This document shows positions 8,110 to 17,693 of a DNA stretch of 64,000 nt, piece by piece. The notes beneath the pieces were generated by a model. That model was not told the origin of the DNA and searched no databases. It worked only from the letters and a program-made list of their open reading frames with translations. The DNA is from Phaeocystidibacter luteus (lineage in GTDB: Bacteria; Bacteroidota; Bacteroidia; Flavobacteriales; Schleiferiaceae). Where the stretch lies: positions 1-64,000 of the forward strand of contig NZ_WBVO01000008.1 of NCBI RefSeq assembly GCF_008933115.1. The letters are read 5' to 3'. Both the position numbers and the translations under genes were made by a program. Numbering within the stretch: the stretch's first letter is position 1; the number at the start of each line of letters is the position of its first letter.

Positions 8110-8981
8110 TGGAAACCAGCGAACTCATAAAGAAGGTCCGACGCATCGAAATCAAGACGCGTCAGCTTAGCCGAAACGTTCTTTCGGGGGAGTACCACTC
8201 CTCCTTTCAAGGACGCGGTATGGCCTTTAGCGAAGTTCGCAACTACCAAGTAGGTGATGATATCCGCAGTATTGATTGGAATGTTACCGCTCGAAAAAAC
8301 GAACCTTTTATTAAGGTGTTCGAAGAAGAGCGCGAGCGTACCTTGATGCTTTTTGTGGATGTTTCGGCTTCCGGTCAATTCGGAAGCATCAAGCAAAGAA
8401 AATCCGAACTCGCCACCGAGCTTGCAGCAACTTTGGCCTTCTCTGCTATTCAGAATAACGACAAAGTTGGGGTCATTTTCTATACCGACCAGGTGGAACG
8501 TTACATCGCTCCGCGAAAGGGTAGACAGCACATCCTGACAATCATTCGTGAACTTCTAGAAATTGAACCGAAGGGAACGGGTACCGACCTGTCTAAAGCC
8601 ATCGAGTACATGAATGGCGTGCACAAGCGCCGAGCTATTGCGATGGTTATTTCAGACTTTATGGACTCTTCCTATCACCGTGCTCTGAAAGTCTTCGCCC
8701 GAAAGCATGAGGTTACTGCCCTTCATATTTCTGACGAGGCCGAATTGAACTTGCCTTCGCTGGGCGTTATTCCTATTGTAGATGCTGAATCTGGCCGAAC
8801 GGCCTGGATAAACTCTTCATCGAAATCCGAAAAACGGAAGCACCGCGAGAAGATGGATGCATACTCCGCACAGTTGGAGACCACGTGTAAGAGCTCTGGC
8901 ATCGGCCTAGTGAACCTTTCTACCAACGAAGATTTCGCCAAGGCTCTCCTTCATTACTTCAAATCTCACGGCCGACGATGA
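8109..8981 (+). CDS. DUF58 protein (vWA-like) of the bat operon
   Basis: 290 residues, no signal peptide. The DUF58 signature FSEVRNYQVGDDIRSIDWN is at 40-58, followed by a vWA-like core with a MIDAS-type DVSASG (84-89) and TDLSKAIEYM. DUF58 proteins almost always sit next to MoxR and are thought to be its cytosolic partner. The ATG overlaps the moxR stop by one base, and its own stop overlaps the next start as ATGA. Confidence 0.93.
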   Translation: METSELIKKVRRIEIKTRQLSRNVLSGEYHSSFQGRGMAFSEVRNYQVGDDIRSIDWNVTARKNEPFIKVFEEERERTLMLFVDVSASGQFGSIKQRKSELATELAATLAFSAIQNNDKVGVIFYTDQVERYIAPRKGRQHILTIIRELLEIEPKGTGTDLSKAIEYMNGVHKRRAIAMVISDFMDSSYHRALKVFARKHEVTALHISDEAELNLPSLGVIPIVDAESGRTAWINSSSKSEKRKHREKMDAYSAQLETTCKSSGIGLVNLSTNEDFAKALLHYFKSHGRR

Positions 8982-9871
8982 AACTCTGGAAACTCATAGC
9001 AGTCCTTTGCCTTCCCATTTTTTCCATGGGCCAGGCATCTTTTGAAGTTTCCTCTCCCGTAGAGCGCATGCAAATCGGCGATCAAATCAACCTAGTTCTA
9101 AAGGCCATTGTACACAAGAATGATAGGATTGAGTGGACACCCTTCCCCATTGCCGTTCAAAGCGGTCGATTGGTCAACAGATCCACCATGGATTCTGCCT
9201 TCAATGGCGATATGATTGAGCTAGTTGAGGTTTGGACCCTCACCTCATTCGACAGCGGGTTTGCCGTTGTGCCACCCATCGAAATACGTGTCAATGGTCA
9301 AACACTTCAGTCCGACCCCATCCTTATACAAGTTGATTTGGCAAAGAAGTCGAATCAATACCGGGATATTGCGGATCCTATTGGCCTGGAATATCCATTT
9401 TGGAAACTCATCCTTTCAATCATAGCCGCACTCACCGTTCAACTTCTTCTCGGATTGTTCTTAATCCGCCGAAGTAGAAAGCGTGAATCCAACACCTTGG
9501 TTAAAGACGATCGCACACCGAAGCAGCGGATAGAAGGTTTCCTCGCTAGAATTCACTTTAGAAGTGAGATGACCAATGAAGAGATGGACGTGCGCATTTC
9601 GAAAATCATTCAGCTGACCTACCGGTTGCTACAGGTTGAATTTGGCATCAACACCGGAATTGGCTCACCTGAAGATTGGGCGAAGAAACTCAAACTAAAC
9701 AGTGAATTCGAAGGAGATGCAGATGAGTTGGTCATCTTGATCGCCAAGGCCAATGAAATGCGATTTGGTGGAAGAGATATCGACGCCCCTACGGCCGAAA
9801 ACTGGCATACCCAATTGAAGGATTGGGTTGCGAAGAGCAAAACCGAAAAAATTGAAAATGAACCTGTTTGA
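8978..9871 (+). CDS. Bat-operon membrane protein of unknown function
   Basis: 297 residues. There is a signal peptide (MKLWKLIAVLCLPIFSMGQA), a ~115-residue periplasmic beta domain (ERMQIGDQINLVLKA, then VVPPIEIRVNGQ), one transmembrane helix at about 141-163 (FWKLILSIIAALTVQLLLGL) followed by RRSRKR, and a ~125-residue cytosolic helical tail. The periplasmic part resembles the beta repeats of BatD, and the fold order recalls DUF4381-like proteins beside MoxR operons in other phyla. The start overlaps the DUF58 stop (ATGA), and its end overlaps the batA start by 14 bases. No catalytic motif is visible. Confidence 0.85.
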   Translation: MKLWKLIAVLCLPIFSMGQASFEVSSPVERMQIGDQINLVLKAIVHKNDRIEWTPFPIAVQSGRLVNRSTMDSAFNGDMIELVEVWTLTSFDSGFAVVPPIEIRVNGQTLQSDPILIQVDLAKKSNQYRDIADPIGLEYPFWKLILSIIAALTVQLLLGLFLIRRSRKRESNTLVKDDRTPKQRIEGFLARIHFRSEMTNEEMDVRISKIIQLTYRLLQVEFGINTGIGSPEDWAKKLKLNSEFEGDADELVILIAKANEMRFGGRDIDAPTAENWHTQLKDWVAKSKTEKIENEPV

Positions 9872-10847
9872 GGGTACAACATTCGCTAACCCAGAATGGC
9901 TCTGGGGTTTAATTCTCATCCCAATTATGGGTGTGGGAATGATGTTGCGTTCACAAACCGGAACCGTGCGTTTTTCTCATTTTGAATCAGGCGGATTCAC
10001 ATGGGCGAACCTTCGTCCGTGGACTTCCCTTCTAAGCCTGATTGGCCTCGCGTGTTGGATTGTTGCTTTTGCAAGACCGCAATCTTCTCAACAAACCCAG
10101 CAGATTCGAGGGGGTGAGGGAATCGACATTTTCTTAGCGGTAGACGTGAGCTACAGTATGGAGGCACTTGACCTAAAACCAACACGCCTTGAAGCGCTCA
10201 AGGTTGTAGCCAACGAGTTCGTGAAGAATCGCCCGAATGATAGAATTGGCCTAGTGGTCTACGCTGGAGAAGCGTATACACAAGTTCCACTAACTACGGA
10301 CCACGAGGTGCTGACATCAGCCGTGAAGAGCTTGAACTCCGACCTGCTTGAGCCCGGAACAGCGGTGGGCATGGGGCTGAGCACGGCACTATCAAGAATC
10401 AAAGATTCAGAAGCAGAATCGAAGGTGGTTATTCTGATGACCGATGGCGAAAACAACCGTGGTGAAATCGACCCAAGATCTGCGGCAAGATTAGCGAGAG
10501 AACTCGGCGTTCGAGTTTACACCATTGGTATTGGAACCAAAGGCTACGCGATGATGCCTACACGAATCATGAACGGCCGAAAGATGTTGCAAAGGGTTAA
10601 GGTTAATATCGACGAAGACTTGCTTCGTGAGATTGCCGATGCAACCGAGGGAAGATATTTCCGCGCACAGAATAAGGAGCAGCTAGCGGATATCTATCAG
10701 GAAATTGACAGACTCGAGAAATCGAAAATTGAGGAATTGAAATTCGTGCAGTACGACGAGCACTTTTACCCGTGGGCTCTAGCTGGATTGCTGTTCATTG
10801 CTGCCGAATTCACGTTGAAGAACACCCTATTCAGATCAGTAGTATGA
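9858..10847 (+). CDS. batA: BatA, vWA-domain membrane protein
   Basis: 329 residues. The ATG at 9858 is chosen because MNLFEGTTFANPEWLW gives the usual BatA N-terminus; upstream in-frame starts lie deep in the previous gene. Two N-terminal transmembrane helices (about 13-30 and 57-72) are followed by a vWA domain with a complete MIDAS: D96-V-S-Y-S100, T146 (VPLTTDH) and D196 (MTDGENN). A third helix lies near 303-320. The vWA domain faces the periplasm in models of this family. It is the first of two tandem vWA paralogues. Confidence 0.93.
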   Translation: MNLFEGTTFANPEWLWGLILIPIMGVGMMLRSQTGTVRFSHFESGGFTWANLRPWTSLLSLIGLACWIVAFARPQSSQQTQQIRGGEGIDIFLAVDVSYSMEALDLKPTRLEALKVVANEFVKNRPNDRIGLVVYAGEAYTQVPLTTDHEVLTSAVKSLNSDLLEPGTAVGMGLSTALSRIKDSEAESKVVILMTDGENNRGEIDPRSAARLARELGVRVYTIGIGTKGYAMMPTRIMNGRKMLQRVKVNIDEDLLREIADATEGRYFRAQNKEQLADIYQEIDRLEKSKIEELKFVQYDEHFYPWALAGLLFIAAEFTLKNTLFRSVV

Positions 10848-11863
10848 GTATCGTTTGGGCAAATCCAGAATGGCTTAAGGCCTTGCTCGCAATCCCCGTT
10901 TTGATTGCGATTTGGGTTTTCCATGCCATGTGGAGTGCTCGTGCACGAAAGAAACTAGGTATAGAAGATATACGTCATGATTGGATTGTGCGACGCTCAC
11001 CGTGGAGAACGGTCGTTAGAAACGTTGCTGCCCTCCTCGCCTTGTATTTCGGCATTGTTGCGATGGCAAATCCTCAACAAAAGGGAAAGGAAATAGAGGT
11101 TGAAAAGAAAGGTCTGGACATCGTATTTGCAATCGACCTGAGTAAGAGCATGCTCGCAGAAGACATCGCTCCGTCACGATTAGAACAAGCCAAGCAATTT
11201 GCAAGAAAGGTCATCGACCTCTCCGCGAGTGACCGCATCGGAATCGCCGGATTCTCAGGAGCTGCGTACAAGCAACTTCCAATTACCTCCGACCATGGCT
11301 CGGCGAAATTCATTCTCAATTCACTTGAGCCCAACTTAATTCCTTCTTCTGGCAGCGACTTTGCCGAAGCGATCCGCATGGGTACCTCAATGTTCGACAA
11401 GAACGTTCAACAAGATAAAGTGCTCATCATCATAAGTGACGGCGAAGATCACCCCGACGAATGGAAAGAGGCCGTGGAATCGGCCATTGATTCTGGTCTA
11501 CACATCTTCACCGTGGGCATTGGAACCTCTAGAGGTGGTCCCATTCCAACGGGCAGAGACGGCAAATTTCACCGTGACAAAAACGGAGAAGTTGTAGTGA
11601 CCAAACGCGAGGACGTCGTGCTTCGTGAAATTGCTGAAGAAGGCATGGGAGAATACTTTGATGGAAACAATTCTCGAGAGGCCTCGATGCTCATTGAAAA
11701 CATAAAGACCCTTCAACTCGCCGAATTTGGCGTGACACCGCTCAGTGAAATGGAAGATCAGTTTCAAATCCCACTTGGGATTGCAATCCTCTTCCTGCTC
11801 ATACGTACTAGTTTATCCGAACGCAGTTCTCAAACCCTATCAAAATGGCTAAAGCAAGCATAA
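10844..11863 (+). CDS. batB: BatB, vWA-domain membrane protein
   Basis: 339 residues. It starts at the ATGA overlapping the batA stop, giving MSIVWANPEWLKALL, parallel to BatA. The MIDAS begins D98-L-S-K-S102, with ITSDH and IISDGEDH supplying the other metal contacts. Flanking transmembrane helices are at about 12-30, 59-75 and near the C-terminus (QIPLGIAILFLLIRTSL). It is clearly paralogous to BatA, including the ANPEWL motif and the SRLEQAK/TRLEALK helix. It ends 19 bases inside batC. Confidence 0.93.
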   Translation: MSIVWANPEWLKALLAIPVLIAIWVFHAMWSARARKKLGIEDIRHDWIVRRSPWRTVVRNVAALLALYFGIVAMANPQQKGKEIEVEKKGLDIVFAIDLSKSMLAEDIAPSRLEQAKQFARKVIDLSASDRIGIAGFSGAAYKQLPITSDHGSAKFILNSLEPNLIPSSGSDFAEAIRMGTSMFDKNVQQDKVLIIISDGEDHPDEWKEAVESAIDSGLHIFTVGIGTSRGGPIPTGRDGKFHRDKNGEVVVTKREDVVLREIAEEGMGEYFDGNNSREASMLIENIKTLQLAEFGVTPLSEMEDQFQIPLGIAILFLLIRTSLSERSSQTLSKWLKQA

Positions 11864-12858
11864 CACTGTCGATGATACTCGCGCTGTGCCTTTGGGGAAT
11901 CTCGCTAAAAGCACAATCCTACGACGAAGAAATGAAGCGTGGCAATGAGCTCTACGCTGCCGAGAAATACGCCGAAGCCGAAAAGGCGTATCGCAACGCG
12001 ATGTACGAAGATGGCGAGCGCTTCGAATCTAGATTCAACCTTGGCGATGCCCTGTTTCGTCAGGAAGCATACGAATCGGCCATAGATGCTTATCGCGAAG
12101 CGTCACTGAGAACATCAGAGGGCTCCAAGCAATCCATGGCGTGGTATAACATCGGCAATGCGCATATCGCGTTAGAGCAATTTGAAGAAGCCATCGAAGC
12201 CTTTCAACAGGCCTTGCTTCGCAATCCGAAGAACGAAAACGCTCGACACAACTTGTCGAAATTGCTCCGAGACTACAACAAGCAAGAGGAGGACAAGCAG
12301 CAAAATCAGCAACAAAACCAAGAAAACCAACAGGGAGAGCAGAACGACGATTCACAGAACCAGGAAAATCAACCTACCCCTGAAGAAGGGGATCAAAACG
12401 GTGAATCGGAGAGCAACGAAAATGGAAACCCTGACCCAGACCAGCAGCAAAACGACCAGCGCGACAGCGACAATTCCGGCAACAATCCGGATGAAGTGCC
12501 AGACGATACGCCAATGGATTCCCAGGAAGGAGGTTCGAATGCAAAAAAGCAACAGAACCAAAGAAGTCAGGGTGACCCAGAACAGCAGATGAGAGATAAC
12601 CAGCGAGATCTAGCTTCTGGGGAAGATGGTGATGGAAACGGTCAAGGTTCGCCTCAATCACTTGCGGGGGATGAAGCTGAAATCAACGCGGATCAACGCG
12701 AAGGTGGAAGCATGGCGGTTCCTATGACCATCAACGAACTTGAAAACTTACTAGAAAAGGCGGAGAGGGCAGATGAAACTACCCTCCAAAGAATATTTGT
12801 CCAACAGGGAAGAGATAGAAAAGGAAAAGCCGAGACCAAAGGAGAAAAGGACTGGTAA
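11845..12858 (+). CDS. batC: BatC, TPR protein with acidic/Gln-rich tail
   Basis: 337 residues. A signal peptide (about 1-23) is followed by three or four tetratricopeptide repeats (about 26-135: NELYAAEKYAEAEKAYRNAM, SRFNLGDALFRQEAYESAI, AWYNIGNAHIALEQFEEAIE). Residues ~150-280 are low-complexity Q/N/E/D (QNQQQNQENQQ), probably disordered. A short conserved helix (ENLLEKAERADETTLQRIF) ends the protein. TPRs suggest a periplasmic scaffold for the vWA proteins. It overlaps batB by 19 bases and is followed immediately by batD. Confidence 0.92.
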   Translation: MAKASITLSMILALCLWGISLKAQSYDEEMKRGNELYAAEKYAEAEKAYRNAMYEDGERFESRFNLGDALFRQEAYESAIDAYREASLRTSEGSKQSMAWYNIGNAHIALEQFEEAIEAFQQALLRNPKNENARHNLSKLLRDYNKQEEDKQQNQQQNQENQQGEQNDDSQNQENQPTPEEGDQNGESESNENGNPDPDQQQNDQRDSDNSGNNPDEVPDDTPMDSQEGGSNAKKQQNQRSQGDPEQQMRDNQRDLASGEDGDGNGQGSPQSLAGDEAEINADQREGGSMAVPMTINELENLLEKAERADETTLQRIFVQQGRDRKGKAETKGEKDW

Positions 12859-14613
12859 ATGAAGAAGTGGATATACATAATAATGGCGTTTGCGCTCAAC
12901 CTCATCGGACATGAGGCCATGGCGCAAGAACCGCAGTTTATCGCTCGCGCTGGAAGTAACACCTATCAGCTCGGTGAAGAGATTATCGTGTTCTTTAAAA
13001 CGAACGCGGAAGGTTCGGACTTTGTCCCACCGTCAAATCTAACGGACGATTTCTACAAGCTTAGCGGACCCTACGTGTCGAGAAACGTTTCCATGAGCCC
13101 TGGTCAAAGCAGTATGACCATGACCTGGGAATACCGCTTACGAGCGAAGAAAGTCGGGGAATTCGAATTGGCGCGTGCTGCTATCAAAATCAATGGTGAG
13201 CGCTATTACACCGACCCGCTGAAAATTAAAGTGGTTGCGAATTCAGAACAACGCGACGACTCAAATGACCCTAGGGTCTATGCCTCGAAGCGACTGTACA
13301 TGCGTATTATCCCATCGAAGCTGAGGGTGTATGTAGGCGAGCCGCTGGGCGTCACCTATCGTTTGTACGGCTATGATCGCCCTACTGGCTCACTCGACTT
13401 CAAGGAACTTCCAAATTATGAAGGTTTCATTACGGAAGACGTGGAATCTCGCGCGCAGCCTCGTCAGGATATTGACGACGAAGGAAACCCTTTCCTCACT
13501 TGGGACGTGGCCTCAAAAGCACTTATTCCACAACGTGCAGGCGTGTTTGAGTTCGACCCTCTAGTAACGGTTATTCCAACTCCTATTCCGGTGGAAACAC
13601 GCGACATGTGGGGAAGGCGAACGCGGGGCTATCAAACCTATGAAAACCTCAACACGGCCTATCATCCCGACATTGAAGTAGTTCCATTGCCGACGAACAA
13701 TCGACCGAGTGGGTTCAATGGTGCTGTTGGTGATTTCGAATTTCAGGTAGAACTCTCCAGAGGAGAAGTTGATGTCAATGAAAGCGTCACCCTCACTTTA
13801 CAGCTTAAAGGAAAGGGTAACTTGAATACCATCAAGCTTCCGGAAGTGGAGCTGCCTGATCAGCTCGAGTTATTCGAACCTGAGGATGAAAACTCTATAA
13901 TCGCTTCACCTAGCGGGCTCCGCGGTGAAATGAAACGAGAGTATGTGCTCGTGCCAAGATACAAGGGTACCTACAAGATTCCTCCTTTGGACTTTTCGTA
14001 TTTCGACCCGGAAAAGGAGGAGTATGTAACCGTGAAAAGTGAGGAGCTCATCATTCGTGTTTCAGGCGAAAGCCCAGTGATCGCTACAACCGAAGGACGA
14101 GTGCCTACAAAGCCATCGAGCACCAACGAGAAGCAGGATGTTGAGTACTTAAACGAGGACATCCGCTGGATTGAACCCGTGAGAGAAGGAGTTGGCGCCC
14201 CAAGCACATTCTATCGCTCGGCGTGGTACATTGGCGGCGTGAGTGGATCCTTCCTGTTCACCGCTTATTTCTTGTTTGCCGGATCTATTCGCCGTTGGAA
14301 TGACAGCCGTTTCGACAAATTGGCCGCGGCAAGAAAAACAGCAGACAAGGCTATATCCAAGGCAGGGGAATGGAGAGAGGCACGCTATGCCCTTGGTCAA
14401 TTCTTAAAAACAGGATATGATGCTGCTTTTGCGGATCAAATAGACGGAAAGCTGCAACGCATTTTGGTGGATCGTGGATTGAATGACGCTGAGGCTCAAA
14501 TGGCCTATGAACTACTCCGACAAAGCGAAGCGGCGGAATATGGTGCAACTATCACATCTTTTGAAGCTTGGAAACAAGACGCAAAGGCATGGATTCAAAA
14601 TCAAACCAAATGA
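12859..14613 (+). CDS. batD: BatD, periplasmic multi-domain membrane protein
   Basis: 584 residues. A signal peptide ending in the region HEAMAQ is followed by tandem beta domains typical of BatD (FIARAGSNTYQLGEEIIVFF, then KLRVYVGEPLGVTYRLYG, then VELSRGEVDVNESVTLTLQL), one transmembrane helix around 456-474 (YIGGVSGSFLFTAYFLFAG) and a cytosolic helical C-terminus. The ATG follows the batC stop with no gap. The last four bases overlap batE (ATGA). In the family BatD is proposed to be the main periplasmic receptor of the Bat complex. Confidence 0.93.
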   Translation: MKKWIYIIMAFALNLIGHEAMAQEPQFIARAGSNTYQLGEEIIVFFKTNAEGSDFVPPSNLTDDFYKLSGPYVSRNVSMSPGQSSMTMTWEYRLRAKKVGEFELARAAIKINGERYYTDPLKIKVVANSEQRDDSNDPRVYASKRLYMRIIPSKLRVYVGEPLGVTYRLYGYDRPTGSLDFKELPNYEGFITEDVESRAQPRQDIDDEGNPFLTWDVASKALIPQRAGVFEFDPLVTVIPTPIPVETRDMWGRRTRGYQTYENLNTAYHPDIEVVPLPTNNRPSGFNGAVGDFEFQVELSRGEVDVNESVTLTLQLKGKGNLNTIKLPEVELPDQLELFEPEDENSIIASPSGLRGEMKREYVLVPRYKGTYKIPPLDFSYFDPEKEEYVTVKSEELIIRVSGESPVIATTEGRVPTKPSSTNEKQDVEYLNEDIRWIEPVREGVGAPSTFYRSAWYIGGVSGSFLFTAYFLFAGSIRRWNDSRFDKLAAARKTADKAISKAGEWREARYALGQFLKTGYDAAFADQIDGKLQRILVDRGLNDAEAQMAYELLRQSEAAEYGATITSFEAWKQDAKAWIQNQTK

Positions 14614-15377
14614 GAACTAGCATCCTTTTCATCAGTTTGATAGCGTCGGTTTTGGGTTTTGCCAAAGAACCCATTCCGCCTGATAGCACTTCACTACTTC
14701 AAAATGCAGTTTGGGCTTTTGAAGATGGACAGTTTTCCGAGGCATATGCGCTTTGGGAAGAGTATGCAAGCACCGAGGAAGCGGTAGACCCTACCGTGTA
14801 CTACAATATGGGCAACGCAGCATGGAGAGGTGGTGAAATTGGAGAAGCCATTTGGAATTGGAATCGAGCGCTGAAGCTCGATCCAGATATGAAAGACGCC
14901 AAGTTCAACCTTCAATTTACTGATGATGTACTGGTAGACCGCATCCGACCGCTGGATAAAAGCCCCGTAGATGAGGTGATTGAGAAGATATGGTCAGCCT
15001 TAACTCCGCAAACTTGGGGATTGATAAGCCTCTTCAGCTTCTTGGGAATGATGGTATTCTTCGCCGTTTTCAAGTATGGCAATTTCGCAGGTTCAAGAAT
15101 CTTCATGCCATTGGCATTTGTACTTCTGTTCACCGGAATCGCTGCTGGCGGAATTGGCTGGAAACACCAATATGAATTGGACAATACATTGACCGCGGTA
15201 GTTTTAGAGCCGAATGTCTACATCAAATCAGCACCCATGATTGGGGCTGGTGATGCCTTCATTCTTCATGAAGGAACCCAAATGGACGTGCAAAAAACCG
15301 CTGGAGATTGGTTGGAAATTCACCTCGCAGATGGAAAAGTGGGTTGGGTTCAAAGCGAATACGTAGGCGTGTACTAA
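14610..15377 (+). CDS. batE: BatE, TPR and SH3-like membrane protein
   Basis: 255 residues from the ATGA overlapping the batD stop; upstream in-frame starts are inside batD. The order is signal peptide (MRTSILFISLIASVLGFA), TPRs (about 30-105, PTVYYNMGNAAWRGGEIGEA), two transmembrane helices (about 130-150 and 155-175) and a C-terminal bacterial SH3 domain (AVVLEPNVYIKSAPM to VQSEYVGVY). SH3 domains of this type often bind peptidoglycan or peptides. It is the last gene of the operon; the next gene starts 24 bases on and may be read through. Confidence 0.92.
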   Translation: MRTSILFISLIASVLGFAKEPIPPDSTSLLQNAVWAFEDGQFSEAYALWEEYASTEEAVDPTVYYNMGNAAWRGGEIGEAIWNWNRALKLDPDMKDAKFNLQFTDDVLVDRIRPLDKSPVDEVIEKIWSALTPQTWGLISLFSFLGMMVFFAVFKYGNFAGSRIFMPLAFVLLFTGIAAGGIGWKHQYELDNTLTAVVLEPNVYIKSAPMIGAGDAFILHEGTQMDVQKTAGDWLEIHLADGKVGWVQSEYVGVY

Positions 15378-15401
15378 CATCGGCTTGATTATCTTTCCGG
15401 C

Positions 15402-16892
15402 ATGAATCGCCGGATTGAGTCGCTCATCATCATTCTCCTTCTCCTACCAACCATCTGGATGTATGTACCAGCTGGACACGATTGGGGAGGCGATTTTGCA
15501 CAATATATCCTTCAGGCGCAAGACCTTCTTCAGGGTACGAATCGTGCCACAGAACTCTACCTGTACAACGCTGATTACTATCGGCTCGCGCCACCATCCT
15601 ACCCAAATGGACTGCCGCTGGTATTAGCCGGATGGATCGCCCTTTTTGGCGATGGTATTCAGGGCATGATTGTATTAATGACGCTGATATCCGTTCTGTT
15701 TGGCCTAGGTGTATTCCGATTGCTAAGGCAAAATTTCAATTTTTGGATTAGTCTCGCCGCCCTCTTCCTCACCATGTACAATCCGTGGATGATTCGCTTC
15801 AAAGCAGAAGTGATTGCCGATTTGCCTTTTGCTACACTTATCGTTTGGACACTTTTGGTGTACCAGCGGTCGCTGAACGGCAAACTCTGGGCGCACATAC
15901 TTACGCCGCTGCTGGTGGGATTGACTATTATGACAAAGGCGCACGGAATCATTCTGTTGGCGGCCTTTGCACTTGATGGATTCTCCCACTTCAGACAACG
16001 CGAAACCAGAAAACAAGGCATACGTAGTCTTTCAAACGTGATATTGGGCAGCGGAATCACGGCCATTGGAGTTGCACTATTCTCGGCACCCGGTGGTATT
16101 CAATTGGGACATTTCAGCTCAATTACGGCTGACCACGGGGGCTATGGATCGGCTTTCTTTTCAAATCTCATCGGGTACTTCAATATCTATGTCGCCTACT
16201 TTATTCGTGATGTTGGTTCCCTTACTTGGGTAGCGGAGGTTGTTGGTCACATCATGGCTTATTCGGCAATCCTCGGACTAGTGCTTCGGTGGGTCAGAAA
16301 GCAATTCGGAATCTTGGATTGGGTATTTCTTGGATTGATGGCCGCTCTTCTTCTTTTCCCCATCACAAACGGCTTCCGCTATTTGTTGCCCGCCTATCCT
16401 GCATTACTGATTTACAGCTTATCTGGCCTTTCAGCCATTCCGTGGCACAAGCTCAAAAGACCTTGGCTAGCGCCCGCTTTAGGAATGGCCTTGGCCGCCT
16501 TCATCTTCTTTAAAGGATGGGGCAAGATTGCAGAGTTACCCGCTATCCCTGAGGGTCCGTATCTCGCCAAATACGATTCATTACATGAAAGCTTGAAAGC
16601 CCACACAGATGACCTCACCATTCTGGTCACCGAGAAACCTAGAGTGTTCGGGCTCTTTCATGGACTTCATGCTGGTTCGGTGGCTCCCTCACAAAGTGAT
16701 ATTCATTCGGGTATCAAAAATCTTGTTGAATCTTTCGAGGAGCGGAACGATGGAGAGGTGCGTGGAATTTGGGTTCTAGACATTCATTTCATCTCTCATC
16801 CGTCAATTGACCATTACGTTCAAGACGGAGATAAATCGATGGGCGAGAGAATAGATGGAGACGGTTGGACGTTGAGGAAATATGGGAGGTAG
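15402..16892 (+). CDS. Multi-pass GT-C-like membrane glycosyltransferase
   Basis: 496 residues with 10-12 predicted transmembrane helices. The first periplasmic loop holds GHDWGGDFAQYILQAQDLL, an Asp-containing motif typical of GT-C enzymes (PMT/ArnT-like), which transfer sugars from polyprenyl phosphate carriers. The helix pattern continues with a Tyr/Asn loop (TELYLYNADYYRLAPPSYPNG) and a soluble C-terminal ~110 residues. The acceptor cannot be told from sequence. The gene begins 24 bases after batE in the same orientation but is functionally unrelated to it as far as I can see. Confidence 0.65.
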   Translation: MNRRIESLIIILLLLPTIWMYVPAGHDWGGDFAQYILQAQDLLQGTNRATELYLYNADYYRLAPPSYPNGLPLVLAGWIALFGDGIQGMIVLMTLISVLFGLGVFRLLRQNFNFWISLAALFLTMYNPWMIRFKAEVIADLPFATLIVWTLLVYQRSLNGKLWAHILTPLLVGLTIMTKAHGIILLAAFALDGFSHFRQRETRKQGIRSLSNVILGSGITAIGVALFSAPGGIQLGHFSSITADHGGYGSAFFSNLIGYFNIYVAYFIRDVGSLTWVAEVVGHIMAYSAILGLVLRWVRKQFGILDWVFLGLMAALLLFPITNGFRYLLPAYPALLIYSLSGLSAIPWHKLKRPWLAPALGMALAAFIFFKGWGKIAELPAIPEGPYLAKYDSLHESLKAHTDDLTILVTEKPRVFGLFHGLHAGSVAPSQSDIHSGIKNLVESFEERNDGEVRGIWVLDIHFISHPSIDHYVQDGDKSMGERIDGDGWTLRKYGR

Positions 16893-16952
16893 GACAATTC
16901 AGACAGTCTATTCCCCAGAATTTCAGAACTTTGAAATCCCTCAAACTACTTC

Positions 16953-17693
16953 ATGTACAAGTACTTACTTGGCCTAGCCACACTGTTCACCCTAAGTTGC
17001 GGTTCCGATGGAAGTGCCGAAGCTGGCATCGCTCCTGCTTCGACACCAGATCCGGTTGTGGTTGAAAAAGAAGAACCACAAGCTCGTCAAATGGACGTGG
17101 TTGAGAAGCTCAGAACCGATACCGTTTACGAAGAATTTGACGACAAATTTCACATCCGTCTGGTGGGTAGAATAGACACGGTTCTCAACTTCGACGATAT
17201 CCCAATGAAGCTTTTTAGCAGATTCAGGCTGCAGAAGGTTGAGGTGTATAAAGAGAATGGCTTTTGGGTGATTCCGCATCCAGATTATGAGTTTAAGTTG
17301 GGCGAAATGCCCTTTGATGAAACGCTCAACGAGGTCGTTTATGTGGAAGGCGATAGCTCCAAGTTCGACAACATCAATGGCTATTCACAGCTCTATGGCA
17401 TACGCGATGGTGAGCTTCCAAGCACACAATTCGCTCGATTTACTTTCTTGCCAAAAGGTGGAGATGTGAGGTCGGTAACGCCCCACCATTATGAGGATCT
17501 CTTCAACGTGAATCTCAAGGGCGAAGGAAAATCAGCCAACCCCCAAGCTTATCGAACCAAAGATGGCGGCATGATTATCACGCTGCGAGGTGGAGGCGAA
17601 AATTCGGAGTACCTCGCTATTCTCCTTTTCGCGAAAAATGGTCAACTTGTGAAGCGAAAAGTTGAAACCATTGCCGAGCCAAGCGAATCATGA
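16953..17693 (+). CDS. Lipoprotein of unknown function
   Basis: 246 residues. A lipoprotein signal ends in LFTLSCGS, with Cys16 the likely lipidated residue, followed by a short Gly/Ala/Pro/Glu linker. The body is a mixed alpha/beta domain with no family I recognise (DKFHIRLVGRIDTVLNFDD, GGMIITLRGGGENSEYLAIL). It overlaps the next gene by four bases (ATGA), so the two are co-translated. The upstream GT-C gene ends 60 bases earlier. Confidence 0.75.
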   Translation: MYKYLLGLATLFTLSCGSDGSAEAGIAPASTPDPVVVEKEEPQARQMDVVEKLRTDTVYEEFDDKFHIRLVGRIDTVLNFDDIPMKLFSRFRLQKVEVYKENGFWVIPHPDYEFKLGEMPFDETLNEVVYVEGDSSKFDNINGYSQLYGIRDGELPSTQFARFTFLPKGGDVRSVTPHHYEDLFNVNLKGEGKSANPQAYRTKDGGMIITLRGGGENSEYLAILLFAKNGQLVKRKVETIAEPSES

